A stretch of DNA of 64,000 nt from Atherix ibis (GCA_958298945.1 OY282609.1:28307212-28371211), one strand, 5' to 3'. Shown: positions 25,111 to 36,475, numbered from the stretch's first letter. Translations and numbers: made by a program. Notes: generated by a model from the letters alone, not told the origin.

Positions 25111-26814
25111 TCCGAAAAAAAATTAAATGTTGCCTTTGTTCATGATTTATGTGTTTCTCGTTATAAAAAGTTTCATTCTCGATTATCTTACCAATAAAAT
25201 CGTCTTCCTCTGTTAACTAAAACACTTATCGGCGTTTAAAAAGATATTGGCCAAAATATGACTGTCTTTGTAATTTAAAAAAAAATTATAATTATTAAGG
25301 GAAGGGGTCTTTCTTATTTGAATATGTTCTAATCTATTACAAGTAGCATAGTTAATAGTGCATGCCCTTGAAATGTGTGCTAATTTCTTCTTATAGCGAG
25401 TATTCTCAAATTCATGATTAATAAGACAAATTTAATTAGAGATATTCTAGAAAACTTGTTTATTTATTTTATGAAATAAACAAATATCTTGCATGATAGC
25501 TTACACATTACGTCAGAAGAAATTATTCAGAATTATCCATTTTTCCATGTGGCCAAGAAAACCAATTTCCATCGTAAAAAACAACCATTAAATTCCACTA
25601 GAAAAATTATAAATAATAGTTTTCTGAGCAATATTACAATACAAGTGAGAAAGATATCTCCAATGGAATGTTATTACAAAAATATGATCTATTGCCAAGA
25701 TGAAAATTGTTTTTTTTTTTTTTTTGTAAAGCACAAAGTCAGATCATAATTGTAAAGCTATAAGTTAAGTAAATATTATTCTTTTTGGGTAGTGTTTAAA
25801 TAGTCCAACAAAAAAAATTTGCTTCAATTTTGAATCGTCTAAAGGATGGTTGAACATAGCGAAAAATATTATATATACGAGTAAATCCACGTGGCAGGCA
25901 CAAGTAACGACCACATCGAATGTCATCGAATGAATGAAGGCAGCAGAATCGATAAATATTAGTCTCCAATCAGCCAGTCTATTCAGAGTTATTTTGTGGG
26001 GGAAATTGATTTTTATTTCATCGTTTTCGTTTTTGGTTCAAGGACAAAAAAGGAACCGATATTAGTCACAAGCGATTTATTTTTTATCAACTCATCATTT
26101 GGTATTTTCGTATCCATTAGAACTGCAGATATAGGAGCGGATTTTTTGGCTTTTAGCTATGATAGATATTTATTATATCTTCCATAAACTTTGATGAATA
26201 TAAAAATACAATTACCATAATGATTTAGAATAGATATTTTGATGTTCATTATTAATAATTTAATTAAATAATTCCTTCTCAGTTATTAAATAAGTTTGAA
26301 AATTGAAAATTATTATTCTGTTTTCACGAATTGTTAGTTTAATTTTCCAAATTGATAAAACTAATAATTTAAAATGCAAAGAGCAGGCGGAAAATATCAA
26401 ATTATAAGTTATATAAAAATAGAAGTGTCTCTTAAAGAAACTTTGTCGATTATTTGATTAAAATGTAAAGTAAGAAATTTTAAAAGCACATATTTTTAAT
26501 TATTCCTGGATAAAGATTCATTTGATGTTTATTTCTTTATTTAAATGCAAGATACCTTACACATGTGTCAAAGTTCACATTATAACGTTACGGCCATGAC
26601 GAAATTTGGATCCTTCAAATTTTTGGTGGGTAAGCTATGCACGTATTCTTAATTGATAATAGGCTAGAGTAATCGGATTTATGTTAAATTTTATGGAGTC
26701 TGAAAATTATACAGACGACATACATAGAATCGAGGTATTGGATCTAGAAACTCCATAAAGGTATGATGAATAATAATTGGCTTAGTGCCAAAGGAGGATT
26801 TGTAAAACCGTTTG
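25111..26814. other. Intronic AT-rich DNA, nothing recognised
   Basis: The stretch contains a 17-base T run near 25709. The small open frames have no domain. I see no features otherwise. Confidence 0.5.
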
Positions 26815-26863
26815 ACACTACCAGATGTATAAGCTTAAATACAGCTTATACATCTGGTAGTGT
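26815..26863. repeat. Perfect palindrome at the mariner left end
   Basis: The 21-bp arms at 26815-26835 and 26843-26863 are exact inverted copies with a 7-base loop. The outer arm includes the flanking TA and four genomic bases as well as the terminal repeat. Confidence 0.95.
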
Positions 26864-28112
26864 AAATCCGCAATTTGGTAATAGATGGCGTGAGTGAGCG
26901 TATTAAACTACCATGGTCACACCATACTTTTTTTATGAGTTTGACATCTGTCAACATTAATCAGTGCACATTGTCAGCAATTTCGTACAACAACATACAT
27001 TTTTCCTTCGGTAATCATGTCTAGTTTTGTGCCAGAAAAAGAGCATATGCGGGAAGCTCTGCTTTTCTGCTTCAATTTGAAGAAATTGGTTGCCGAATCG
27101 CATCGAATGCTTATGGACGCCTATGGTGACAGTGCTTTATCGGAAACAACCTGCCGAGATTGGTTTCATCGGTTCAAAGACGGCAATTTTGACTTGTGGG
27201 ATAAGAAGCGTGAAAATCGGCCTAGGAAGGTTATGGACCTTCAATTGCAGACTCTTTTGGATGAAGACGATACCCAATCGCAAAAAATGCTCGTGGAGCA
27301 ATTAGGTGCTACTCAACCAGCCCTTTCTATGCGTCTGCGTGCCACGGGGAAGATTGAAAAGATCGGAAAATGGGTGCCGCATGAATTGAACGATAGGCAT
27401 ATAGAGCGACGCCATTTTTTTCACAAAAAAGAAAGTAGTTCATGCATCGGATTACGACAGGCGATGAAAATTGGATATATTTCGAGAATCCTAAACGCAG
27501 AATTCGTGGGTTGATTCCGGCCAACCATCAACATATTCCCCAAGATCAAACCGCTTCGGACGGAAGACGATGCTGTGCGTTTGGTGGGATCAGCAGGGAA
27601 TCGTCTACTATGAGATGTTGAAATCTGGTGAAACTGTCAATGCCCACCGCTACCACCAACAACTGATCAAATTGCACCGTGCTCTGTGTGAAAAAAGGAC
27701 GGATTATCAACAAAGACATGACAAGCTGATTTTCCTCCACGACAACGCACCATCGCACACGTTAAAAATGGTCCGAAACTACTTGGAGACACTCAACTGG
27801 GAGGTGCTACCCCACCCCGCTTCTTCACCAGACCTGGCCCATTCCACGCGCCTACCTGTTTTCGTCGATGGGCCACGCGCTCGCTGAGCAGCACTTCGAT
27901 TCTTACGAAGAAGTCCGAAAATGGCTTGATGAGTGGGGTTTGCCTCGAAAGAGGAGGAATTTTTTTGGCGTGGTATCCACAAATTGCCCGAGAGATTGGA
28001 AAAATGTGTAGCTAGCGAGGACAAGTACTTTGAATAAATTTGTTTTTGCTTTCTATAAAAAAAAATGTGTTTTTTTGACTAAAAAACAGCGGATTTAAGC
28101 TTATATAGCTGG
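26821..28112 (+). mobile_element. Mos1-type (mauritiana subfamily) mariner, near full length (1,292 bp)
   Basis: The left terminal repeat is ccagatgtataagcttaaat and the right end is its imperfect inverse, atttaagcttatatagctgg. Both are flanked by TA. Length is close to that of Mos1 (about 1.29 kb). The interior encodes a Mos1-like transposase in pieces (separate entry). A 27-bp insertion inside the left terminal repeat creates a perfect palindrome. The copy lies in GBA2 intron 1, antisense to the gene. Confidence 0.92.
27017..28037 (+). pseudogene. Broken Mos1-type mariner transposase
   Basis: The start MSSFVPEKEHMREALLFCF is the typical Mos1-family N-terminus. Helix-turn-helix blocks follow (ESHRMLMDAYGD, WFHRFKDGNFD, then GKWVPHELNDRH). 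The frame shifts near 27420, where a segment before the first catalytic aspartate is missing, and another frame continues TTGDENWIYFENPKRR. A second shift leads to MLCVWWDQQGIVYYEMLKSG and FLHDNAPSHT (second aspartate). A third shift near 27840 breaks SPDLAPSD after SPDLAH, so the third aspartate is out of frame. The tail FWRGIHKLPER ... KYFE ends in TAA at 28037. With at least three frame breaks it cannot make an active D,D34D transposase. Confidence 0.92.
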
Positions 28113-28226
28113 TAAGCCTATACCAATTGGTGAGATTGGTATCTAAAATTTTAGTAAGAATACTGACTAGACAGTGGTTGATTGGATAGCCTTCAAAAAA
28201 GTTTTGCTTTCGATCCAGTCTATGTA

Positions 28227-29045
28227 TTATGATGCCAAGAAAGTAATTTCGTTGTTTCCCGATAGAGGACTAAATTATATTTTTTCACAACCAACTGCAG
28301 ACTTAAGCCGCATAATCATATGTATTTTGACAGCTGACATAGCAAGGCTTGCTTGTGAAAAATTTCGATTGATTCTGCACAAAAATTTTTGGTTGATACC
28401 CTTTTAAATATGGAAAGTGAAAAACAACATTTTCGGCATATTTTACGTTTTTACTATAGAAAAGATATAAATGCAGTTCAAGCAAGAAATTATCCGATGT
28501 GTATGGAAAAGCTGTGTTAAGTGAGCGCAAGTGCCAAAACTGTTTTGCAAAATTTCTATCCGGCAATTTTGATCTCGAAGATGCACTACGTTTTAGAAGG
28601 CCAGTTGAAGTTGATGAAGATACAATAAAGGTATTAATTGATGCAAACCGGGGAATAACAACTCGTGAGATCGCTGAGAGATTAAATTTATCGAATTCGA
28701 CCGTTCATGATCATTTGAAACGGCTAGGTTTAATCTCAAAACTCGACATATGGGTTCCTCATCTTCTTACGGAAAAAATTTGTGCCGCCGCATTGACGTT
28801 TATGATTTGTTTCGCAAACGCCAAGAAAATGATCCATTTTTGAAGCGTATCATCACTGGTGACGAGAAATGGGTTGTCTACAACAATGTTAAGCGCAAAA
28901 GATTCCGGAGTAGAAAAGATGGAACGGCTCAATGCTTTGGGCAAATTGAATAATTCACTTAAAGAAAAAAATCCTATAAATAAACTATTGGGTTGTTCGG
29001 AAAGTTATTTCGTAATGAAACGAAATTACTTTCTTGCCAACCCAT
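28227..29045 (+). mobile_element. Mellifera-type mariner, C-terminally deleted copy
   Basis: The left end is ttatgatgccaagaaagtaa and the right end is the inverted ttactttcttgccaacccat. Inside, plus-strand frames encode ALRFRRPVEVDEDTIKVLID, TTREIAERLNLSNSTVHDHL, GLISKLDIWVPH and ITGDEKWVVYNN, which are the DNA-binding domain and first catalytic aspartate of a mellifera-subfamily transposase. Everything after RKDGTAQ, including the second and third aspartates, is gone. Start: about 28427-28499 with frame breaks. The element directly follows the Mos1-type copy, 115 bp away. Confidence 0.88.
28988..29045. mobile_element. 58-bp mini-element of two mariner terminal repeats
   Basis: After a TA, ttgggttgttcggaaagtta is followed after a few bases by the inverted right terminal repeat of the larger element (cgaaattactttcttgcc...). 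Only about 8 bp separate the two repeats. It is either a mini-element inserted next to the end of the copy or an inverted duplication of its terminus. Confidence 0.7.
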
Positions 29046-30360
29046 AATTTGTATACCATATAGCCACCACAAAAACTGCATCATCATTTCAAAATTTGCA
29101 TCATCATTTCAAAAAAAATGAGTAGAGACACTCCTATAAGATTGCAAAATTGTCACAGGTTAACTATAAATAAAAAAACTTACAATTATGTAAGGGAATC
29201 TTGTCTGTTCATGACCAAAAACTGCATCTTCTATCCAGTATTAATTAAATCGGAATTTTCGTATTACAACAAACATTTCAGTTGATATATTTCCTTGCGT
29301 AAGGATAATACTGTTTTGCAGAGCACTTGATTGTTCAGCTTTTCATATCCACACAATTGTACACGATTTGCATATTAAAAAGGCCATCGGAGTAGTTTCT
29401 CATGTTTCAAGATCTCTCAAGGGATATGTGCCTAATCTTGTATTCCATGGACACGGATCAGAATTTTCAATAAAACCCGAAAGCTCTCACATAAACGGAA
29501 CATATCCGTATGGGCATAATTCGTCGGCCAACTTTTCATATTTCTACTACAATTTAGCTAAAATAGCTACAATTTAGGTATCAGCTCAATGGCAATCTCG
29601 AAAAGTTAATATTAAGTTTAGAGTTCTGTTGCCTGATTAATTCCTCTCCGTTTTGTTATCAGTTTCTATATCCTTTAGAACTTTTTGAACGTACGATATT
29701 TTCAAAATGTTTTTTCTTTGAATTTAGCCAATGTTCAAGTCTTAAAACTTTTATAGTGAATATTATTTCCGCTATTAGTTGTCTGATACTATGTGGAAAA
29801 GTATTTGAATTGAAAAGTTTTCAAGAGTTTATATATAACGTATTGTCCTGGAGGAGCTTCTTATAAGGATAAATTATTAGATATTTTTAGTATTATTGTC
29901 GTGCCTATTATTAGTTTCCGTACAGGTGGGTATGCTTAAGAATGTTTGCTCATATGCATTAAAAAGGAATGAAATACGATTTATTCCTTTTCTCATAATT
30001 TTTTGCGTTTTTTTTCGATTTCTTAACATATATTAGTCAGTTTTGGTTCTAAATTATAGTCACAATTTTTGCTCTTTGCAAAAAAATAATCAAAGTCAAA
30101 GAAGTATTTTCTGAAAGTACTAAATTTTTAGACAATTTTCTAAAATATTAAAGGTTAGGGGTAAGAGGGGACAATTGCAAAAACTGTTTAATTAACAGAT
30201 AAGGGTGCTATTAGAAGATTCTGCGAATATTTTGAGACGACTTGCCAATTTGAAATACGCATGGTGGAAGAATCAGTTAAAATCTTGTTTTTTTTTTAAA
30301 TTTTTTAAATACATTTTCAATTTACTTAAAATCGAATATTTTTATTTTAATTTTAATTTC
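29046..30360. other. Intronic DNA, no gene identified
   Basis: A short tandem (tgcatcatcatttcaaaa, twice) lies at about 29079-29117. There are no other recognisable features. Confidence 0.5.
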
Positions 30361-30430
30361 TTTTATCTGCAACAACAATTGTATTGTAACAAGCAGATTT
30401 ACATAACATTTTAATTAACAATCTTATGCA
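30361..30430 (-). mobile_element. Jockey-like LINE 3' end, strongly 5'-truncated copy
   Basis: These 70 bp match 32251-32320 at 67 positions. On the minus strand both run into an A-rich tail at the low-coordinate side, as expected for LINE 3' ends. This copy retains only the 3' untranslated part. Confidence 0.7.
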
Positions 30431-30439
30431 AACAATATC

Positions 30440-30520
30440 ATAGTACATAAAAATTCAAACCATACATAAAAATTCATAACTCAGCCATACATAAAAATTC
30501 AAACTAAACTACACATAATA
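30440..30520. repeat. Short tandem array, about 20-bp unit
   Basis: The motif tacataaaaattca recurs at least three times with variable spacers, between the LINE tail and the mariner copy. Confidence 0.7.
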
Positions 30521-30656
30521 GTGTTTTAGGCTCTTTTTTGGCCAACTATCAACAAGCCGGACACTGAACACCCTTGGCGAAATTCTGGGCATGTAAACTG
30601 CTCAGAATCTCACCCATAAGCCACACAAGCTCTTACCGCCAAACCTGTGCTACATA

Positions 30657-31962
30657 CAAGATATGTTCAAAAAGTATCGCGAATTTTGTGTTTTTTCAAA
30701 AATTATTTATTTTATCATGAATATCTATTTTGTCCCCTTCAAAGTAATTCCCACCAGATATTATACACTTGTGCCAACGTTTTTTCCAATCCTCGAAGCA
30801 CTTCAAAAAATCATTTTTTGTGATCTTGTTCAGCTCCTTCTTCGATGCTGTCTTCATCTCCTCAGTCATAGCGTAGCGTCGTCCTTTCATGGGGCTCTTC
30901 AGTTTCGGGAACAAGAAAAAGTCACAGGGAGCCAGATCTGGGGAATACGGTGGCTGCGGCATTATTAGTGTGTTGTTTTTGGCCAAAAATTTGCGCGCAA
31001 ACAACGATGCGTGAGCACGGGCGTTATCATGGTGCAAAAGCCAATTTTTGTTCTTCCACAAATTCGGGCGTTTCTGGCGGATTGCTTCGCGTAACTTGCG
31101 TATAACTTGCAGGTAATATTCCTTATTGACCGTTCTATCCTGTGGGAAGAACTCATGATGCACCACGCCCCTGCAATCGAAGAAAACTGTACGCAAAACC
31201 TTCCCATTCAACCGAACTTAGCGCGCCTTTTTCGGTCTTGGCTCGTGCGGCAGCTTCCATTGGGATGATTGAGCTTTGGTTTCCACGTCATAACCGTAAA
31301 ACAATGATTCGTCACCAGTAATGACCCTTTAGAGCAAATTTCGGTCGTCGCGGACAGAGTCCAACAGCTCTTTAGCAATGTTAATACGATGCTGTTTTTG
31401 GTCGAAATTGAGCAATTTTGGTACGAATTTCAAGGCGACCCGTCTCACACTCAAAGCATTGGTAAAAATTGAATGGCACGAGCCAATCGATATGTTTAAA
31501 TCCTCCGCAACTTCTCTTACAGTGATTCGACGATTGGCCAATACTAATGTTTTCGTCTGTTGTTGACGTGCTCGGGCATCCGGCACGCTTTTCGTCGTTT
31601 GCATCTTCTCGGCCCATTGAGAACATTTTGTACCACCGATAAACGTTGCTTCGGTCCAAGGTATCTTCACCATATGCCGCATCCAACATTTTAAATACGT
31701 CCGCGCAATTAATTTTATTTTTCACACAAAATTTGATACAGATTCTTTGATCCATTTTTTGGAAAGGGCAAAAATCGAAGACGAGCCAAAATACGTGCAA
31801 GCAAAGTAGCTGTCGAAAATTAACTGAACATTCCTAATGGCCGAACTTGTCGGTATAAGTGAGAGACATAAGTACCAACATAACGCCACAAACAAAAACG
31901 AAAATCGAATATACGTAACCCGCGGAAATTCAAAATTCACGATACTTTTTGAACAGACCTCG
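30657..31962 (-). mobile_element. Irritans-type mariner, full-length copy (1,306 bp)
   Basis: The left end is caagatatgttcaaaaagta and the right end is the inverse tactttttgaacagacctcg. Both are flanked by TA. It is the longest of the copies in this window and carries transposase on the minus strand, the same orientation as GBA2. It serves as reference for the deleted copies at 7692, 36476, 62303 and 59588. Confidence 0.93.
30696..31755 (-). pseudogene. Nearly complete irritans-type mariner transposase, inactivated
   Basis: The frame starts MDQRICIKFCVKNKINCADV at 31755 (an upstream in-frame ATG exists but MDQR fits the family). DNA-binding blocks follow: MLDAAYGEDTLDRSNVYRWY, a +1 shift near 31565, then ITVREVAEDLNISIG. 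The catalytic part reads VITGDES (first aspartate), VFFDCRGVVHHEFFPQ, WLLHHDNARAHASLF (second) and PPYSPDLAPCDFFLF (third), with 34 residues between the last two aspartates (D,D34D). The end is FEDWKKRWHKCI...INNF then stop. Defects seen are one frameshift and stops after DDRNLL and in the PKKAR-Q region (CAA to TAA). Length otherwise is that of a normal mariner transposase. Confidence 0.92.
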
Positions 31963-32250
31963 TATATAGAACCTACCACCACGATCATAAGAATATTTAC
32001 TAATTTATTAAAATTAATATATTTGACAAATTTAAAATAATCAACAGAACAAACAAAAATTATCTTATACCAATTTTAATAACTTTTTTATTGATTAAAA
32101 TTGGAGTGCAAATTGAAATAATCATTATGGCTTGAATGAGCCTAAGGAATTTTTCTAAAATTATCTAAACCTTCTCTATTAAAATAAAAATACAATAAAT
32201 AACTATTTACAGACTTTAGAATGCCTAATAGTATGGAATTTTTAAATTTT

Positions 32251-32320
32251 TTTTATCTGCACCTACAATTGTATTGTAACAAGCAAATTTACATAACATT
32301 TTAATTAACAATCTTATGCA
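32251..32320 (-). mobile_element. Jockey-like LINE 3' end attached to an RT relic
   Basis: This is the 3' terminal segment, matched by 30361-30430, with an A-rich tail on the minus strand at 32240-32253. It belongs to the relic at 32340-32910. Confidence 0.7.
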
Positions 32321-32339
32321 TCCCGAAGTGCGAGTAAAC

Positions 32340-32910
32340 ACCTATCGGCATTTCTCCAACTAATGGAAGTTAGATTTCTCTAGAAAATCTCTATGCCATT
32401 GTCTCTTAAGTCTCCGATTAGTGTTTCCAGTGAGGGCAGTACAGGACAATTCTCTCACAAGTGGATTGTGATGATGGGATATACGGGAGTGAAATTTTTG
32501 ATAGCGGGAAATGCACAGGTCCTGACCAAAGGGAACATTTTTATTACGGTGTATTACGTTGTTACGAAAATAAAAGGGGGGATAAGCAATTTTACGGAGG
32601 ATCTTGGATTGTAAGGCCGGGACTCGATAGGAATTGGAAGGTTTCGTTGAACCTCAAAGTTCAATTCCATATGTCCTAAAAAGGTTTTATAATTGTATTC
32701 TAGATTAGTAGTTTACTTTTGATTGTTAGTTTCGAGCGTTTGTCCAGTAGTCTAAGAAGTTGGCGGTAACGTTTAGTGGCTTTAAGTTTTTTTAGTCGAG
32801 TATGAGGGTTCCACGTTAATCTCTTGTCCAAGTAAACTCCCAAAATAACGTACTTTATCATATGTGTATTAAGGTATAAAGGAATAGGTTTCCCAAAATC
32901 CAATATATTA
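32340..32910 (-). mobile_element. Jockey-like LINE reverse transcriptase, C-terminal relic
   Basis: The minus strand reads MIKYVILGVYLDKRLTWNPH then TRLKKLKATKRYRQLLRLLD and KRSKLTIKSKLLI, the (V)KYLGVxLDKRLTWxxH and SKLLLYK blocks of jockey-clade RT. Further on, in shifted frames, GHMELNFEVQRNL and NPRSSVKLLIPPFIF correspond to the usual WTYGIELWG...SK.LR.I.NAP.YV. stretch. It is dead and 5'-truncated; the 3' end is the tail at 32251. Confidence 0.87.
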
Positions 32911-35080
32911 TAAATAATTTTTATTTGAAATATTGTCCATTCTTTTTTGAATTAATGAATTTTATAAATTATGTAATATTAACAGTAATGGGAATTTGGC
33001 TATTGCTTATCAGATATTTATTTTTTCCTCTATTTTCCCAGTTTAAATAAATAAATTACATATTATAAAAAATTATATTTATTCTACTCTATTCGATGTT
33101 GATAGCTTATCACAATAGTAGATTAAACCAGCTGTAATAACAGTTAAAGAAAGAGTAATTTATGTAAACAAACGCTTATCAAATAAATTTTGCTTGTATA
33201 GACAATTTGTTGCGAATACTTTAAGAATTATTTCTAAACAAAATAAAAGATAAAAATTACATATTATCAATATGAAAGTAAAAGTTTTATAGTAAGAATT
33301 TTTAAGAAATTACTCAATGTTTGATTAGCAATAACGGAGTGAAATTTGATTAACAATTTTATTCCCCATACAATCTAATAGCTGATGTAGCTATTTTAAT
33401 CAATTTCCTGAAGGAAACAATTTGAACAAATTCCATTTTAAACATTAGCATAAGGACAAAATAGAAAAATTACCATTTACCGGCGATAAGGTGGTAACTA
33501 TTTTCTAGAGGTGAGATGGAATTTTGACTATAAATTGACTGGATTTGTACGTACACACATAAATTTCCTTTGGGAGTTGTACGAATATTGTTGCCTGCAT
33601 ACTCTGATAATAAGGAAATATCCGGCGGAGACAGAAAGTAATAAAACCATTCTCTAGTGGGGTAGTTGAATGCGGCACTTAGAGAAATGGGCTCCATACA
33701 CCCCGGCCTATGACTAAAATAAAGCTCAACTAAAACGAATTTATGGCTTTTACGAATCGATATTTGAACATATTTCAAGTTATACGAGTATGTTCATAGT
33801 TTCCTAGATTTGCTCCAAAAAAATATAACACGAAACTTCCTCATCCTTTTATTTAAATAGTTTTCGCACTTCCTTCTTGGACAAACTAATATTTAGTATA
33901 AATATAAGGAAAATATTTAGTCACTTTAGAAAAAAATGATATGAATTTCTTTTGCTAGGATATTTTGGGGGGTGGTTATTTTTATAAAAATTCACGATAA
34001 GAATTGTTTCTATTTGTTAATGAAAAAAGGAAGTTGAAGTAGTAAAAATGAGTTCAAAAATAGTACAATCTGTTTTTGATCGACGACAGTTGTACACACC
34101 CAGTGGAATATTAAAAACTTTCTATATTCAAATTTAAGTGCGAATAGTACGAGTACATACAGTAAACCTGAAAGCAGGTCGTCGTGCAAAGGGAACAGAT
34201 TCCTTTAAATGGTGTTGAAAGCGAATTTGAGCTGGCGCCAAGAAGTCTGGACAACGAAGTGTGCGCCAAAAATAGGAAAAGTACGGAAAATTTCGTCGTC
34301 ATGGTACATAAAATTCCGTTTGGAGCCAATTTTTTTTTTTTTTTTGGAAGAAGCTCGAATAGCGAAAGTTTTTCTACTACAATCAAGATTGAGAATATTA
34401 AAAGCTACTACGTCCCAATTTGCCACATTTTTTGCTGTCCTTCTTTCTCCTATTAAAAATGAATATAAAATTAAATTTCCCAACAGAGCGTAAATTTCGT
34501 TGTCAGACAATTCAAAATTTCAAAACTTGAGAAATTACATCATCGCCGGCGGTAACAAATTAATCTAAGCAAAAAATTCACAGCCGGTAATTGAATTAAT
34601 TTTTTGCGGAAAATTCATGAAGGCTCGCAATGACACAAGTGTGCGTAAAGATGTGTTAAGAAAAGGATGGGAAACGAATGCCTTCCTTCGCCCTAGATAT
34701 GGGGTAAGTTGCCTTGGAAATCGGAGCAAACATCGAACAAGAGGAGCATGTGTGTAGATATGCAATCGTGAAAGTTTTGATAGTCATCTTTGTGAGTGGG
34801 TGGAGTAACGAAATCTAGTAAGTTCGAAACTAGGAATGGTCAAAGGGCAGATAACTTAAGTAGGCCATATGGGTATGGGTTTGTAGGTTGGTGAGATGAG
34901 GTTAAGGGTTTAGGTGGTCATAACCTACGACACTCGATCGGTACTTTCCAATGCATTCGTGGTAGCTGAGTTTTCGTAGAACGTGCGCCGCACACAGGTC
35001 GACCGTTGACTTTTCTATCCCCCAGGATTTTCCACATGTGTAGTTATATATTCCCGCTGTTCTCATATGCGTATACATAC
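32911..35080. other. Intron 1 sequence next to exon 1, no gene assigned
   Basis: A minus-strand frame at 33470-33778 (102 codons, including HRPGCMEPISLSAAFNYPTR) is longer than its neighbours but has no domain that I recognise and no clear splice sites. I leave it unassigned. The remainder is AT-rich. Confidence 0.4.
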
Positions 35081-35241
35081 CTGCAAGCAAGTGGAATGAA
35101 GGGAATCGTTTGCTTGAAGGATGGCCGCAACACCTGATGTCTCTTCTCTGGGAACACATGATTGAACTTGAGTTTCACACCGTATTGTGGCACGGCCGTA
35201 ATCTCCTTTTTCAAATCGAAATTTACACTATCAGCATCCAT
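35081..35241 (-). CDS. GBA2: GBA2 coding exon 1 (non-lysosomal glucosylceramidase, N-terminus)
   Basis: This is the first coding exon of the fly orthologue of GBA2, a GH116 beta-glucosidase that cleaves glucosylceramide to glucose and ceramide at the cytosolic face of ER/Golgi and plasma membranes (family knowledge). It encodes 53 residues plus two bases. The reading includes [18 protein letters not shown] and [15 protein letters not shown], which match the conserved N-terminal segment before the GBA2_N domain. The ATG at 35241-35239 is the first in a frame with a TAA 51 bases upstream. The exon ends ...TTGCAG followed by GTATGT, an excellent donor at 35080. The split codon AG|G joins exactly to the exon beginning at 3122 and gives [17 protein letters not shown], which aligns with the human protein across the junction. 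The 5' UTR and promoter were not located. Confidence 0.9.
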
Positions 35242-36475
35242 GGCTGTACGTACGCCTTTAAATCCTTTTCCTTTATGCGTTCTTGTTTATTTATATACGA
35301 AAAAAAATAAAACCACTTGTTATCTTTCCTTATACTTTTTTCAATAACAAACAGGAAAACTGAACAATCTCAAGGTCACCACCAGGAGGAGCATTCACAA
35401 TCCAGTATCCAGAAAAACAATTTTTTTACTTTAATCTACACTTTAATTCTGTTTTCTTTCTAAAGGATAGTTTGTTTTAAAATCGTTACAATAATATTAA
35501 TTACTGTAGGTATATTTCAATAAAAACTAACGAAAACAATCGGTATAGAAAAAAAATCCCAAAAAACACGATTAATCTTGGTTTACACTTGACACAAGTA
35601 GTAGGTAAGTTAAGGTAAGTGACCGAAAATCACGTAGTTCGGCACTTGAATTTTGAACTTTCCGTTTCGAGGTTACGCTTGTTTCAAGGAGGAAATCGAT
35701 CTGAACACAAATTCTCCGCACTATTTTTGAAGATACTTTTTCAGTATTATTTGTTTTGAAAGTCGAAGCTACGAAAAAAACACCCCCACCCAACGAATTG
35801 TCAAACTCAACTGCATCTGGTCTAGTGAGCTTCACTAGCTGCCTGCCGACAGTATTATTGTCGACGTTTCCAAATCGATTCCAATGAGAGACAACAAACG
35901 TTTGTGAGAGAATTTCCGACAGATCTAAGAGACTGAATACTGCTCACATATGCCGGAATAGAAATTCCATGAGCTCTCCTCCTCAGTGACGCGAGACTTT
36001 CAAGTCTATTCGCCGTTGGTTATGAGCTTATCTAATTTGGATTTATTTTTTTCATATTCTAATATTAAAATTATTTAATAGGAAAGAAATGTTTTTTTTT
36101 TATATAAATTTAATTGTTTGAGAACAAAAATTGGTAGATTCCGTCCTGTTTAACAACTGAGTGCGGTCAAAATGACATTTCAGTACCGTGTTCTTATAAC
36201 AGTTTTAGCCATGACATCACTCCACATTTATGCCAGGCTTAAACCATAATTATTGGCAGCTTAGCAAAGACACCGGCTCATTGTTAATATTGGTCTTATA
36301 TCGCTATGGCCTCTAAGATATTTTCTTAAATCTCGATAATTTTTGGACCTTTTGAAATTATTTTCAATTTGTTTTTTTTTTTTTAAATTTCATATAGTAA
36401 AATCTCGGTTATTCGTATACCGTTATTTCGGAAATTTCGTTTATTCCTTTTAATATGGCCCAAAAAATTAACGTA
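35242..36475. other. Region upstream of the GBA2 start: presumed 5' UTR and promoter
   Basis: This would hold the GBA2 5' UTR and promoter. The stretch 35570-36010 is less AT-rich than its surroundings and has a minus-strand open frame (35572-35835) without recognisable domains, which could be untranslated leader. I cannot place a transcription start. Confidence 0.35.

Larger units (their letters stand above)
3123..35080 (-). other. GBA2 intron 1, about 32 kb, transposon-rich
   Basis: Donor GTATGT at 35080 and acceptor CGACAG at 3123 delimit a 31,958-bp intron between the first two coding exons; the other introns here are 71, 97 and 1,725 bp. It contains the mariner, LINE, SINE and MITE copies listed separately. 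I found no convincing further GBA2 coding exon inside it: the residues flanking the junction are contiguous in the human homologue, so no coding segment is missing. Confidence 0.88.

Noticed and set aside
30361..32320. LTR retrotransposon with two LTRs
   Set aside because: The repeats are only 70 bp, end in A-rich tails and lack TG...CA ends; the interior is a mariner, not gag-pol.
33470..33778. Minus-strand coding exon within GBA2 intron 1
   Set aside because: It has 102 codons but no recognisable domain and no clear splice sites, and the GBA2 reading does not need it.
34184..34510. Overlapping open frames on both strands
   Set aside because: Long poly-A/poly-T tracts keep several frames open at once, and no motif is present.
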